Shown here one piece after another: positions 8,390-16,850 of a stretch of DNA of 64,000 bases. Position 1 is the stretch's first letter. Each line of letters begins with the position of its first letter. The DNA is from Roseomonas sp. (lineage in GTDB: Bacteria > Pseudomonadota > Alphaproteobacteria > Acetobacterales > Acetobacteraceae). The notes beneath the pieces were generated by a model. That model made no database searches and had not been told where the DNA came from. It was given only the letters and a program-made list of their open reading frames with translations. The stretch lies in the NCBI GenBank assembly GCA_031180725.1, contig JAPSLO010000014.1, forward strand, positions 105,608 through 169,607. The letters are read 5' to 3'. The position numbers and the translations under genes were made by a program.

Positions 8390-10692
8390 GCGCCTTCTGC
8401 CACCGGGGGCGGGGCGTGGACGGTGACCGGCGGCGGCTCGCCCGGCCAGGCCTCGATCTGCACCAGGCAGGATTGCGCAGCGGAGCCCTGGCCGAGGCGC
8501 GAAGTGCCGACATCCTGCGTCAGCACATTCGGGTTGCCATGAATGCAGGGCGCGTCCGTGGCGCCGGGACGGGCCGGGTTCCACCAGGCCCCGGTCGCCA
8601 TGGCGACCACGCCGGGGCGGATGCCATCGGTGACGCGCAGGCCGGCGGCGATGGCGCCGCGGTCGTTGAACGCGCGGATCACGTCGCCATCCTTCAGGCC
8701 GCGTGCTGCGGCATCCTGCGGATGCATCAGCAGCGGCTCCCGCCCCTTCACGCGCGCGGCTTCCGCCACCCGGCCGCTGTCCATCTGCCCATGCAGCCGC
8801 GTGGCGGGCTGGAAGGAGAGCAAATGCAGCGGGAAACGCCGCGCCGCCTCGCCGCCCAGCCATTCGCGGGGCGGGATCCAGGCCGGGTGGCCCGGCACTT
8901 CCTGATAGCCGAAGCCGGCGATGGTTTCCGAGAAGATCTCCACCTTGCCGGAGGGCGTGTTCAGCGGGTTGGCCTCGGGGTCGCCGCGGAAGTCGGCATA
9001 CTGGGTGTAGCTTTCCTCGGGCGGGGGCAGTTCGACGAAGCCCTGCTCCCAGAAGGTGGCGAAATCCGGCACCTCGATGCCCTGCGCGGCGCAGGCCTGG
9101 CGCCAGCGGCCATACATATGCGTCAGCCACGCCATCTCGTCGCGCTGTTCGGTGAAGGCGGCACGGTAGCCCAGCGCATCGGCGATATCGGCCAGGAAAT
9201 CCGCATCGTTGCGGGCCTGGCCCACCGGCGGGATCGCCTGGTGCATGGCGCGCACGAAGCGGTCGCGGGAGGAGCTGCCGATGTCGTTGCGCTCCAGCGT
9301 GGTGGTCGCGGGCAGCACGATATCGGCATGGCGCGCCACCGACGTCCACCAGGGCTCCGCCACCACCACCGTATCGGCCCGGTTCCAACCGCGCAGCAGG
9401 CGGTTCAGGTCCTGGTGGTGGTGGAAGGGATTGCCACCGGCCCACCAGATCATGCGGATATCGGGCAGCGCCAATTCACGGCCATTGTACTGCAGCGTCT
9501 CGCCGGGGCGCTCCAGCAGCTCCGTGATGCGCGCCACCGGGATGTAGGCGCCGCAGGGATTCCTCACCGGCACGCCCGAGACGGACGGCACATCGATGCG
9601 CGGCGTGCCCATGCCATTGGCCGAGCCATAGCCGAAGCCAACCCCCTGCCCCGGCTTGCCGATGGTGCCCAGCATGGCTGCCAGCGCCACCAGCGCCCAC
9701 CAGGGCTGCTCGCCATTCTCGGCGCGCTGGAGCGACCAGGTGGCGGTCATCATGTTCGGCGCGCCGGCGGCTTCCAGCGCCAGGCGGCGGATGGTGGCGG
9801 CAGGCACATCCGTCAGCGCCTCGGCCCATTCCGGCGTCTTCGGCGTGCCGTCGGCCGCGCCGCGCAGATAGGCCGCGAAGCGGTCGAAGCCCACGGTGCA
9901 GCGGGCGAGGAAATCGCGATCCTCCTTCCCGGCCTCCAGGATGACGAAGGCCATGGCGAGCATCATGGCAGCATCCGAATTCGGGCGGATCGGCACCCAT
10001 TCGGCGTTGAGGAAGTCCGGCGCATCGCCACGGAAGGGCGAGATGTTAACGAAGCGTACGCCCGCCTCCGCCGCGGCGCGCATCAGCGGCTGGTACTCAT
10101 GCGCGCCGGCACCGCCGGCGGTAACAATGCCGTTCTTCGCGGGCAGCCCGCCGAAGCACAGCATCAACTTCGCATTCTGCCGGATCGCCGCCCAATCTGT
10201 CAGGCGGCCTGCCAGCACCTCGTTGTCGCCCAGGATATGCGGCATCAGCGTCATGCCGGCACCATACGAGTAGTTTGTCACCTGCGCCGTGAAGCCGCCG
10301 CCGAGGCCCAGGAAGCGATGCAGCTGCGTGCGCGCGTGGTGATAGCGCCCGGCCGAGGACCAGCCATAGCTGCCGCCGAGGATCGAGGGGTGCCCGTATT
10401 CGCCCCGGATACGCGCTGTCTCCTCCGCCACCAGGCGGATGGCCTGGTCCCAGGAGACGGGGACGAAGGCATCACCGCCGCGCGCGCTGCCGCGCCGCCC
10501 GCCCTTCAACCAACCTTCGCGCACATAAGGGCGGTCGATCCGCGCCTTTCCGTGGACGGCATCGGGGATGGACTGGATCAGCGTGCCCGGGAAGGGATCG
10601 CGGCCGAAGGGGCGCACGCCGACCACGCGCCCCTTCTCCACCACCGCGTCGAAGGCGCCCCAATGGGCGGCGTGCGGCTTGATCTCGGTCAT
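8386..10692 (-). CDS. molybdopterin oxidoreductase of the biotin-sulfoxide/TMAO/DMSO reductase family (BisC-type)
   Basis: A 768-aa bis-MGD molybdoenzyme. The block GGSYGWSSAGRYHHARTQ (106-123) and NYSYGAGMTLMPH (140-152), with Ser142 at the place of the molybdenum-ligand serine of DMSO reductase, put it in the DorA/TorA/BisC group. There is no signal peptide and no N-terminal Fe-S motif, so the cytoplasmic biotin-sulfoxide-reductase type is likelier than a periplasmic respiratory one. It reduces S- or N-oxides (biotin sulfoxide or methionine sulfoxide are likely). ATG 10692 has GAGGA 6 bp upstream. The downstream gene is coupled by ATGA. Redox partner not visible. Confidence 0.87.
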   Translation of the reverse strand: MTEIKPHAAHWGAFDAVVEKGRVVGVRPFGRDPFPGTLIQSIPDAVHGKARIDRPYVREGWLKGGRRGSARGGDAFVPVSWDQAIRLVAEETARIRGEYGHPSILGGSYGWSSAGRYHHARTQLHRFLGLGGGFTAQVTNYSYGAGMTLMPHILGDNEVLAGRLTDWAAIRQNAKLMLCFGGLPAKNGIVTAGGAGAHEYQPLMRAAAEAGVRFVNISPFRGDAPDFLNAEWVPIRPNSDAAMMLAMAFVILEAGKEDRDFLARCTVGFDRFAAYLRGAADGTPKTPEWAEALTDVPAATIRRLALEAAGAPNMMTATWSLQRAENGEQPWWALVALAAMLGTIGKPGQGVGFGYGSANGMGTPRIDVPSVSGVPVRNPCGAYIPVARITELLERPGETLQYNGRELALPDIRMIWWAGGNPFHHHQDLNRLLRGWNRADTVVVAEPWWTSVARHADIVLPATTTLERNDIGSSSRDRFVRAMHQAIPPVGQARNDADFLADIADALGYRAAFTEQRDEMAWLTHMYGRWRQACAAQGIEVPDFATFWEQGFVELPPPEESYTQYADFRGDPEANPLNTPSGKVEIFSETIAGFGYQEVPGHPAWIPPREWLGGEAARRFPLHLLSFQPATRLHGQMDSGRVAEAARVKGREPLLMHPQDAAARGLKDGDVIRAFNDRGAIAAGLRVTDGIRPGVVAMATGAWWNPARPGATDAPCIHGNPNVLTQDVGTSRLGQGSAAQSCLVQIEAWPGEPPPVTVHAPPPVAEGA

Positions 10693-10763
10693 GGCAGTCC
10701 TCATCCGGGCCGGGCGGGAGTTTTGCCGGCAGGGGCGCCGGGCCGCAACCGCTCTCGCCAAGG

Positions 10764-10792
10764 GTGACGCCGGGCCGCGCCCGTTCTAGCAT
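10764..10792 (+). promoter_or_regulatory. probable sigma-70 promoter of the aminotransferase gene
   Basis: GTGACG (10764-10769), a 17-bp spacer, and TAGCAT (10787-10792). It lies 33 bp before the ATG at 10826 and leaves room for a short leader with GAGAG. Prediction from sequence only. Confidence 0.45.
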
Positions 10793-10825
10793 CCTGGGGC
10801 GATCCGCCGTGAGAGAGCAGAGCAC

Positions 10826-12223
10826 ATGACCCCGCCCCGCAACTCCAACGCCGTCCGCGATATCGCGAATGTGCTGCACCCCTACACCGACCACCGGGCC
10901 CATGCGCAGAATGGCCCGCTGGTGATCACGCGCGGCGAGGGCGTGCGCGTCTTCGACGACCAGGGCAAGGACTATATCGAGGCGGTGGCCGGGCTGTGGT
11001 GCGCCTCGCTCGGCTTTGACAACAAGCGCCTGGTGGATGCGGCGGTTGCGCAGATGCAGAAGCTGCCCTTCTACCACGGCTTCACCGCCAAGTCGCATGA
11101 GCCGATGATCGACCTGGCGGAGATGCTGATCGAACGCGCGCCGGCGCCGATGTCCAAGGCGTTCTTCGCCAATTCCGGGTCGGAGGCGAACGACACGGCG
11201 ATCAAGATGATCTGGTACGTCAACAACGCATTGGGGCGGCCGAACAAGAAGAAGATCATCGGCCGGCTGAAGGCCTATCACGGCATCACCGTCGCCTCGG
11301 GCTCCGTCACCGGCCTGCCGGCGAACCACAAGATGTTCGACCTGCCGGTTTCCGACCGCTTCATCCATGTCGCGACGCCGCACCACTATCACGGCGCCAA
11401 TCCCGGCGAGTCCGAGGAGGAGTACGCGACGCGCCTGGCCGCGGAGCTGGAGCAGGTGATCCTGCGCGAAGGCCCGGAGACGGTGGCCGCCTTCTTCGCC
11501 GAGCCGGTGATGGGCGCCGGCGGCGTCATCGTGCCGCCGGCCACCTATTTCGAGAAGGTGCAGGCCGTGCTGAAGAAGCACGACGTGTTCTTCGTGGCCG
11601 ATGAGGTGATCTGCGGATTCGGGCGCACCGGCAACTACTGGGGCAGCCAGACCTTCTCCATCACGCCGGACATCCTGACCTGCGCGAAGGCACTCAGCGC
11701 AAGCTTCCTGCCCATCAGCGCCATCATGATCAACGACCGCATCTTCCAGGCGCTGGCCGATGGCAGCGCCACGATCGGCACCTGGGGCCACGGCTTCACC
11801 TATTCCGGCCATCCGGTGCCTGCGGCGGTCGCGGTGGAGACGCTGAAGATCTACGACGAGATGGACATCGTCGCCCATGCCCGCCGGGTTGGCGCACATA
11901 TGCAGAAGAAGCTGCGCGAGCTGTTCGCCGACCACCCGCTTGTGGGTGAGCTGCGCGGCGTCGGCCTGATCGCCGGCATGGAGCTGGTGGCCGACAAGGC
12001 GACACACAAGAACTTCGACCCGGCGCTGAAGATCGGCGCGCGCTTCGCCAAGCTGGCGGAGGGCGAGGGCGTGATCCTGCGGGCGATGGTGAATGACTCG
12101 ATGGGCTTCTCCCCGCCGCTGATCATCACCGAGGCGGAGATCGACGAGATGCTCGCCCGCACCGCGCGCGCGCTGGATGCGCTGACCGTGCAGCTGCGGC
12201 GCGAAAGCCTGACCGTCGTCTGA
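10826..12223 (+). CDS. class III (omega) aminotransferase, PLP-dependent
   Basis: A 465-aa fold-type I aminotransferase. Visible are the PLP phosphate-binding NSGSEAND (117-123), ADEVICGFGRTG (258-269, Asp259 contacting the pyridine nitrogen) and Schiff-base Lys288 in DILTCAKALSASFLP. The length matches the omega-transaminase/beta-alanine-pyruvate or putrescine-type subgroup. The amino donor cannot be told from sequence. It is preceded by GAGAG at a good distance and by a promoter-like pair. It is divergent from the bisC-phoX operon and is followed 14 bp later by the DUF4406 gene, probably one transcript. Confidence 0.9.
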   Translation: MTPPRNSNAVRDIANVLHPYTDHRAHAQNGPLVITRGEGVRVFDDQGKDYIEAVAGLWCASLGFDNKRLVDAAVAQMQKLPFYHGFTAKSHEPMIDLAEMLIERAPAPMSKAFFANSGSEANDTAIKMIWYVNNALGRPNKKKIIGRLKAYHGITVASGSVTGLPANHKMFDLPVSDRFIHVATPHHYHGANPGESEEEYATRLAAELEQVILREGPETVAAFFAEPVMGAGGVIVPPATYFEKVQAVLKKHDVFFVADEVICGFGRTGNYWGSQTFSITPDILTCAKALSASFLPISAIMINDRIFQALADGSATIGTWGHGFTYSGHPVPAAVAVETLKIYDEMDIVAHARRVGAHMQKKLRELFADHPLVGELRGVGLIAGMELVADKATHKNFDPALKIGARFAKLAEGEGVILRAMVNDSMGFSPPLIITEAEIDEMLARTARALDALTVQLRRESLTVV

Positions 12224-12237
12224 GACCGCGCAGCGTC

Positions 12238-12597
12238 ATGCCACTGATGATCCTCGTCGCCGGTCCCTATCGCAGCGGGACCGGCGACGATCCGGCGAAA
12301 ATCGCCGCCAATGTGCATGCGATGGAGGAAGCGGCCCTGGCACTGTGGAAGGCCGGCCACCTGCCCGTGCTGGGCGAGTGGTTCGCGCTGCCGCTGATCG
12401 CCAGCGCGGGGTCGAAGGAACGCGGCGACGCGGTGTGGGATTCGATTTTCCACCCTGTGGCGGAGATGGTCGCGCGCCGCTGCGACGCCTGCCTGCGCAT
12501 CGGCGGGCCGAGCGCCGGGGCGGAGCTGATGGTCTCGATCTTCGTGGAGGCCGGAAAGCCGGTTTACCGAAGCCTGGAGGAGGTACCGGCGGCCTGA
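12238..12597 (+). CDS. DUF4406-like / nucleoside 2-deoxyribosyltransferase-like protein
   Basis: A 119-aa protein beginning ILVAGPYRSGTGDDP, with NVHAMEEAALALWKAGHLPVLGEW following. This is the pattern of the small DUF4406 domain, which resembles nucleoside 2-deoxyribosyltransferases. Activity is unproven for the family. The ATG is 14 bp after the aminotransferase stop, so the two are probably co-transcribed. It converges tail-to-tail with the next gene, with one base between the stops. Confidence 0.7.
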   Translation: MPLMILVAGPYRSGTGDDPAKIAANVHAMEEAALALWKAGHLPVLGEWFALPLIASAGSKERGDAVWDSIFHPVAEMVARRCDACLRIGGPSAGAELMVSIFVEAGKPVYRSLEEVPAA

Positions 12598-12598
12598 G

Positions 12599-12817
12599 CT
12601 ACAGGTACCGCCCGCGCTCCAGGATCTCCAGCGTGTATTCCTTGTAGGTCATGCCGAGTTCCTCGGCCCGCGCCAAGCGGCGCAGCGCAATCTCACGCGG
12701 TGGGGTCTTCCAGGCGGCCTTGTGCTTGCGCTTCCAGATCCACAGGCCCCAGCCGCCATCAGCCTCCGGCTCCTCCAGCGGCGGACCGCCGTTGTGGCCG
12801 AGGCCGATGGGCTTCAT
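12599..12817 (-). CDS. small conserved protein with N-terminal LGHNGGPPLEE motif
   Basis: A 72-aa protein starting MKPIGLGHNGGPPLEE, followed by a Trp/Lys-rich stretch (WGLWIWKRKHKAAWK) and a helical C-terminus (EIALRRLARAEELGMTYKEY). The glycine-rich opening is a recurring start of small alphaproteobacterial proteins of unknown function. The C-terminal helices could be a short HTH-like or protein-binding unit. Its ATG overlaps the stop of the polyprenyl-diphosphate synthase gene by 4 bp, so it is coupled to isoprenoid-chain synthesis. That overlap also decides the start. Confidence 0.7.
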   Translation of the reverse strand: MKPIGLGHNGGPPLEEPEADGGWGLWIWKRKHKAAWKTPPREIALRRLARAEELGMTYKEYTLEILERGRYL

Positions 12818-13812
12818 CGGGCTCGGCTGATGCAGAAGCCGACGACGCCGGCCATGGCCCGCTTCCATTCGCTTTCGGGGAAGCGGTCCAGCGCCGCCAA
12901 CGCCTTGTCGCCATAGTCGCGGGCGCGGCCAACCGTGTCCACGAAGGCGTGGTGCTTCTGCATCAGCGCGATGGCGCGGGCCAGGTCGCCTTCACGCTGG
13001 TCGCGCTCCTCGATGGTGCGGCGCCAGAAGGTCTGTTCCTCGGCATTGCCGCGGGCGAAGGCCAACAGGACGGGCAGCGTGATCTTGCCCTCGCGGAAAT
13101 CGTCGCCGACCGTCTTGCCCAGCCGCTCCTGCTCGGCCGAATAATCCAACGCATCGTCCACAAGCTGGAAGGCAATGCCGAGATTGTGGCCATAGGCGCG
13201 CAACGCCTGCTGCTGCTCGGGCGGGCAGGAGGCGACCACGGCGCCGACCTCCGTCGCAGCCGCGAACAGTGCGGCGGTCTTGCCCTCGATCACTTCCAGA
13301 TACTGGGCTTCCGTGCTGCCGGTGTCATTCTGGATGACCAATTGCAGCACCTCGCCTTCCGCGATGGTGGCGGAGGCATCGGCCAGGATGCGCAGCACGT
13401 CCAGGCTGCCGTCCTGCACCATCACCTGGAAGGCGCGCGCGAAGAGGAAATCGCCGACGAGCACGCTGGGCTTGTTGCCGAACAGCGCATTGGCGCTGGC
13501 CTGGCCACGGCGCAGCGCGCTTTCATCCACCACGTCGTCATGCAGCAGCGTCGCGGTGTGGATGAACTCCACGCAGGCGGCCAGCGCCACATGCCGGTCG
13601 CCGCGATAGCCGGCGAGCCGCGCGGAAGCGAGCGTCAGCAGCGGGCGCAGCCGCTTGCCGCCAGCGGCGACGATATGCGCGGCAAGCTGCGGGATCAGCG
13701 CCACCGGGCTCTGCATCCGCTCCACGATCAGGCGGTTGCAGGCCTCGAGATCGGCACGGACGAGAGTGGTCAGGGTCGCCAGCGCGTCCTCGCCGGCGGC
13801 CTGGGCAGACAT
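12814..13812 (-). CDS. ispB: octaprenyl-diphosphate synthase-type trans-prenyltransferase
   Basis: A 332-aa all-helical prenyl synthase. The first aspartate-rich motif HDDVVDES lies near residue 85 and the second, VDDALDYSAE, near 210; KRLRP and GKTVGDD are also seen. Length and motifs fit the long-chain polyprenyl-diphosphate synthase that makes the ubiquinone side chain from IPP and FPP. The residue before the first motif is not the bulky pattern of FPP synthase. ATG 13812 follows a GTG in frame, and a GTG further upstream (near 13843) is also possible, so the exact start is open. It is coupled to the small LGHNGGPP gene. Confidence 0.88.
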   Translation of the reverse strand: MSAQAAGEDALATLTTLVRADLEACNRLIVERMQSPVALIPQLAAHIVAAGGKRLRPLLTLASARLAGYRGDRHVALAACVEFIHTATLLHDDVVDESALRRGQASANALFGNKPSVLVGDFLFARAFQVMVQDGSLDVLRILADASATIAEGEVLQLVIQNDTGSTEAQYLEVIEGKTAALFAAATEVGAVVASCPPEQQQALRAYGHNLGIAFQLVDDALDYSAEQERLGKTVGDDFREGKITLPVLLAFARGNAEEQTFWRRTIEERDQREGDLARAIALMQKHHAFVDTVGRARDYGDKALAALDRFPESEWKRAMAGVVGFCISRAR

Positions 13813-13951
13813 CACGGCGCTCGACGGGACAGGCAGATCCACGCTCTCTTGACCTCGGGCAGGGCGGCGGCAACCTAGCCGCCGCCCCCCGGCCGGGCAA
13901 GCGTCGGGCCATGCTCGCCCCTGGGGGCAGCGCCTGCCGGAGGATGCCTGA

Positions 13952-14170
13952 TTGCGTGTGCTGTTGGCCACGGCGGATCCCGTGCGCCTCTCCTTCCTGG
14001 TGGCGCTGCTGCGCGATGCGGGGCTGACGCCTGTGGTGCTGGATGCGGCGATCAGCGCAGTGGAAGGCGGCATCGGCATCTTCCCGCGCCGGCTCGCCGT
14101 ACCGGGCGAAGAAGCCGCCCAGGCCTTGCGCGTGCTACGCGAGGCGGGCGAAACGGACGGGCTGTGCTGA
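13952..14170 (+). CDS. DUF2007-type putative signal-transducing protein
   Basis: A 72-aa protein reading VLLATADPVRLSFLVALLRDAGL, then VVLDA and RRLAVPGEEAAQALRVLREAG. This is the compact beta-alpha-beta pattern of DUF2007, a small domain resembling PII-like or ACT folds. TTG start chosen because GGAGG lies 8 bp upstream. Its end overlaps the GTG of the methyltransferase gene by 7 bp, so they form an operon. The pairing of DUF2007 with this methyltransferase is common; the role is unknown. Confidence 0.75.
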   Translation: MRVLLATADPVRLSFLVALLRDAGLTPVVLDAAISAVEGGIGIFPRRLAVPGEEAAQALRVLREAGETDGLC

Positions 14171-14892
14171 CCACCGAGGACACCCTGCTGGATGGCCGCG
14201 TGCGGCTGCGCCAACCCAGGGAGGGATTGCGTGCCGGGCATGACGCGGTGCTGTTGGCTGCTGCCGTGCCGGCGCGGCCTGGCGATGCCGTGATCGAGTT
14301 GGGCTGCGGCAGTGGCGCAGCCTTCCTGTGCCTGGCCGCGCGTGTGCCGGGGCTGCAAATCGTGGCGGTGGAACGCGAACCCGCGCTGGCGGCGCTGGCA
14401 CGCGAGAACGCCGCGCTGAACGGGTTGGCGGAGCAGGTGACGGTGATCGAGGGCGACATCGCCGATCGGGCATTGCGCCGCACCCTGCCCCGCTGTGCGC
14501 ATGGCTTCGCCAACCCGCCCTTCTGGGAAGCCGGGACCCGCCCGCCCACGGCAATACGCCGCGCGGCGACGCATGAGGACGATTCGGGGCTGGCGGCCTG
14601 GACGGAATGCCTCGCCGCGGCGCTGGCGCCACGCGGCGGCGCCACGCTGGTGCTACCGGCGGCACGCTTCGTGGATGGGCTGTCGGCGATGGCGCGGGCC
14701 GGTATCGGCAGCCCAGCGCTGCTGCCGCTCTGGCCCCGTGCCGGGGTGCCGGCGAAGCGGGTGCTGCTGGCGGGGCGCCGCGACGGGCGCGGCCCGGCGC
14801 GGGTGCTGCCGGGCCTGACGCTGCACGACGCGGCAGGCCCGACGCCGGAAGCGGCGGCGATCCTGCGGGACGGCGCAGCGCTGCAGGTTTAG
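14164..14892 (+). CDS. tRNA1(Val) adenine(37)-N6-methyltransferase-like protein (TrmN6/YfiC)
   Basis: A 242-aa SAM-dependent methyltransferase. LLDGRVRLRQPREGLRAGHDAVLLAA at the N-terminus is characteristic of YfiC/TrmN6. ELGCGSGAA (about 43-51) is the SAM loop, and ANPPFWE near 118 is the NPPY-type motif for methylation of an exocyclic amine. It is predicted to methylate A37 of tRNA. The GTG start overlaps the DUF2007 gene. The spacing leaves no room for a separate promoter. Confidence 0.82.
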   Translation: MLTTEDTLLDGRVRLRQPREGLRAGHDAVLLAAAVPARPGDAVIELGCGSGAAFLCLAARVPGLQIVAVEREPALAALARENAALNGLAEQVTVIEGDIADRALRRTLPRCAHGFANPPFWEAGTRPPTAIRRAATHEDDSGLAAWTECLAAALAPRGGATLVLPAARFVDGLSAMARAGIGSPALLPLWPRAGVPAKRVLLAGRRDGRGPARVLPGLTLHDAAGPTPEAAAILRDGAALQV

Positions 14893-15013
14893 CGCCAGAT
14901 CCGCGGAGGCGGACTCGCCGGAGCGGCAAATCGGCCGCTCAGGCATGGCCGCGGCGCGATTCACGAAAGGGGATCACGCTGTCGGCAGCCATCTGCTCTG
15001 ACTGAAGAGGGCG

Positions 15014-15298
15014 CTACTTCTCGCTGGCCTCCGGGTGGCGCAGCAGCCAAAGCCGCTCATGCGCCGCCACCAGGCTTTCCATGTTCTTCCGCCGATTGAC
15101 GTCCGGTGCCACTGGGCGGCGGGTGAGCATCATCTCCAGGATGCGCAGCAATTCCTCCGCGACCTCGAAGTCGCTCTGGTCGCAGGCATGATGAAATGCA
15201 ATCAGGATCTTGTCGGACAGACGCCTTGTATGCCGCGGGGGGCCCGCAGCCACGCGCCCGCCTTCGCGGCCGGATCCGTCCCGTTCCTCTTCGACCAT
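15014..15298 (-). CDS. conserved small alphaproteobacterial protein of unknown function
   Basis: A 94-aa mostly helical protein with RLSDKILIAFHHACDQSDFE, then LLRILEMMLTRRP and SLVAAHERLWLLRH. The pattern is one I associate with small hypothetical proteins of Rhodospirillales; no function is known. The chosen ATG (15298) removes a basic, low-complexity in-frame extension; the ribosome site is weak, so the N-terminus is uncertain. It lies downstream of the SCO1 gene on the same strand, 115 bp away. Confidence 0.6.
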   Translation of the reverse strand: MVEEERDGSGREGGRVAAGPPRHTRRLSDKILIAFHHACDQSDFEVAEELLRILEMMLTRRPVAPDVNRRKNMESLVAAHERLWLLRHPEASEK

Positions 15299-15413
15299 AG
15301 ACGACCAGGCTCCCTGAGGCGCACCGTATTGAGCGAATTTCGCTTTATCTGACGTAGCATAGCCCCGCTGGTCACGCGCAGGAACCCTCCTCCGACGCGG
15401 GAGGAAAAGACCC

Positions 15414-16127
15414 TCAGGCGCCGCGAAGCTGACCCCGCACCGCCTGGGCGATGGCCTCGGGCGCGGATTCCGGGCGGAACAGCGCGCGCACCCGCCCATC
15501 CGGGCCGACCAGGTAAATGAAGGACGAGTGGTCCATCAGATACTGCGACATCTCCGGCCGCGTGACCTTGGCGTAGTAGACACGGTAGGCGCGCGCCATG
15601 GCGGAGACTTGTTCCGCATTGCCGGTCAGGCCGACCATGCGGGGATGGAAGCGGGCGACGTAGTCGGCCATCACCTCCGCCGTGTCCCTCTCCGGGTCCA
15701 CCGTGACAAAGACAGGGACCACCCGCTCCTCTTGCCCTTCCAGCAGGTCCATCGCCGCGGCGATGGTGCCGAGTTCCGTGGGGCAGACATCCGGGCAGTA
15801 GGTAAAGCCGAAATAGACCAGCATGAATCGGCCGGCAAAATCGGCCTCGGTCACGGTGCGGCCGGCCTGGTCCTGCATGCGGAAGGGGCCGCCCAGCGAC
15901 ATGCCCTGCGGCAGCTGCACGCCGCCGGCGGAAGGTGGCGGCGCTTCCTGCCCCATCAGCGTGGTGGCCAGGCGTGCGAAGGACTCGGCGATGCCCTCCC
16001 CCTCCTGGCGTCCGAACCAGGCGGCGCCCCAGAGGATGCCCAGCAGGAGGGTGACGATGATCGCCAGGATGCGGACGGCGTGCAGCATGATCTCGCGCAG
16101 ATAGGGCGGCCAGGCCGGCGCGTCCAT
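15414..16127 (-). CDS. SCO1/SenC-family copper-binding protein
   Basis: A 237-aa membrane-anchored thioredoxin-fold protein. One N-terminal helix (about residues 17-38) is followed by the periplasmic domain with the copper/redox motif TYCPDVCPTE near 115, VTVDPERDT near 150, and the copper-ligand histidine in MDHSSFIYL near 205. It is predicted to deliver copper or reduce the Cu-A site of cytochrome c oxidase. The start could instead be the ATG at 16088 (MLHAVRI), which gives the helix at the very N-terminus; neither has a strong ribosome site. The lipoprotein gene lies upstream on the same strand. Confidence 0.9.
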   Translation of the reverse strand: MDAPAWPPYLREIMLHAVRILAIIVTLLLGILWGAAWFGRQEGEGIAESFARLATTLMGQEAPPPSAGGVQLPQGMSLGGPFRMQDQAGRTVTEADFAGRFMLVYFGFTYCPDVCPTELGTIAAAMDLLEGQEERVVPVFVTVDPERDTAEVMADYVARFHPRMVGLTGNAEQVSAMARAYRVYYAKVTRPEMSQYLMDHSSFIYLVGPDGRVRALFRPESAPEAIAQAVRGQLRGA

Positions 16128-16175
16128 TGGCGGAATGCGGCCGGCCTGGCAGCAAACGGCCGGCCCGGCCGTTCC

Positions 16176-16739
16176 TCAGACGCCCCCCAGCAGCCGCGCG
16201 CGTTCCGGCAGTCCCATCGCGTCCCAGCGTTCGGCGCTGCGCTCCGGGATTTGGCGCCTGATCCGGCCCTGCTGGGCGGGGGTGAGTTCCGACCAGAAGC
16301 GGGTCAGCCAGGGCTCCCGGCGCACCACCTCGGCGATGGAACGGCGCGGCGGGGCGGCGGCCGGGGTGGCCTGGGCCGCCGCGCTGGCCGCGGGGGCGGT
16401 GCTGGCCGCCGGCGGGTCGGGCAACGGGTCCATGGCCACGATCGCCGGCGCAGGCTCCGGTTCCATCATAAGGGGGGCCGGATCCTTCAGGACAGGCGGC
16501 GGGGGCGTGCGCTCCACCACCACCGGGCCAGGCGGCACCGCATAGGGCGCGGTCTGGTAGGGGTAGGGCGCCGGCTGGACGACAATGGGGCCGCCGGCCG
16601 CGGGATAAGGTTCCGCCCGTCGCGGCTCGAAGATCCGGTCCAGCACATCCACTCGGCGCAGGGCATCGTCCACCCGCGAGATCGGCCCGCAGGCGGCCGT
16701 CGCGAGCAACCCTGCGAGGACCAGCGCGCGTTGCAACAT
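16176..16739 (-). CDS. proline/alanine-rich outer-membrane or periplasmic lipoprotein
   Basis: A 187-aa predicted lipoprotein. MLQRALVLAGLLATAACGP carries a lipobox with the acceptor cysteine at residue 18. A Pro/Ala/Val-rich flexible middle (about 40-130) leads to a folded basic C-terminus (RRSIAEVVRREPWLTRFWSELTPAQQGRIRRQIP) that suggests DNA-, peptidoglycan- or protein-binding helices. No family recognised. ATG 16739 is chosen because the lipoprotein signal starts there. It precedes the SCO1 gene in the same direction. Confidence 0.65.
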   Translation of the reverse strand: MLQRALVLAGLLATAACGPISRVDDALRRVDVLDRIFEPRRAEPYPAAGGPIVVQPAPYPYQTAPYAVPPGPVVVERTPPPPVLKDPAPLMMEPEPAPAIVAMDPLPDPPAASTAPAASAAAQATPAAAPPRRSIAEVVRREPWLTRFWSELTPAQQGRIRRQIPERSAERWDAMGLPERARLLGGV

Positions 16740-16850
16740 GACAGGATTCAAACGAACGGCACCCTGAACAGGATGCGGCCATCGCGCAGCCTTGAGAGGC
16801 TGGGCTGCCGCCATCATTGCAGGGCGCCGGGTTGCGCGAGGGGACGGGAC

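Noticed and set aside
8416..10767. Very long open frame on the strand opposite bisC (about 780 codons)
   Set aside because: High GC leaves antisense frames open; the composition is Arg/Gly/His-rich without any domain, and the minus-strand molybdoenzyme is clear.
15299..15499. N-terminal extension of the small protein ending at 15014
   Set aside because: Basic, low-complexity, overlaps the SCO1 gene end; the start at 15298 is preferred.
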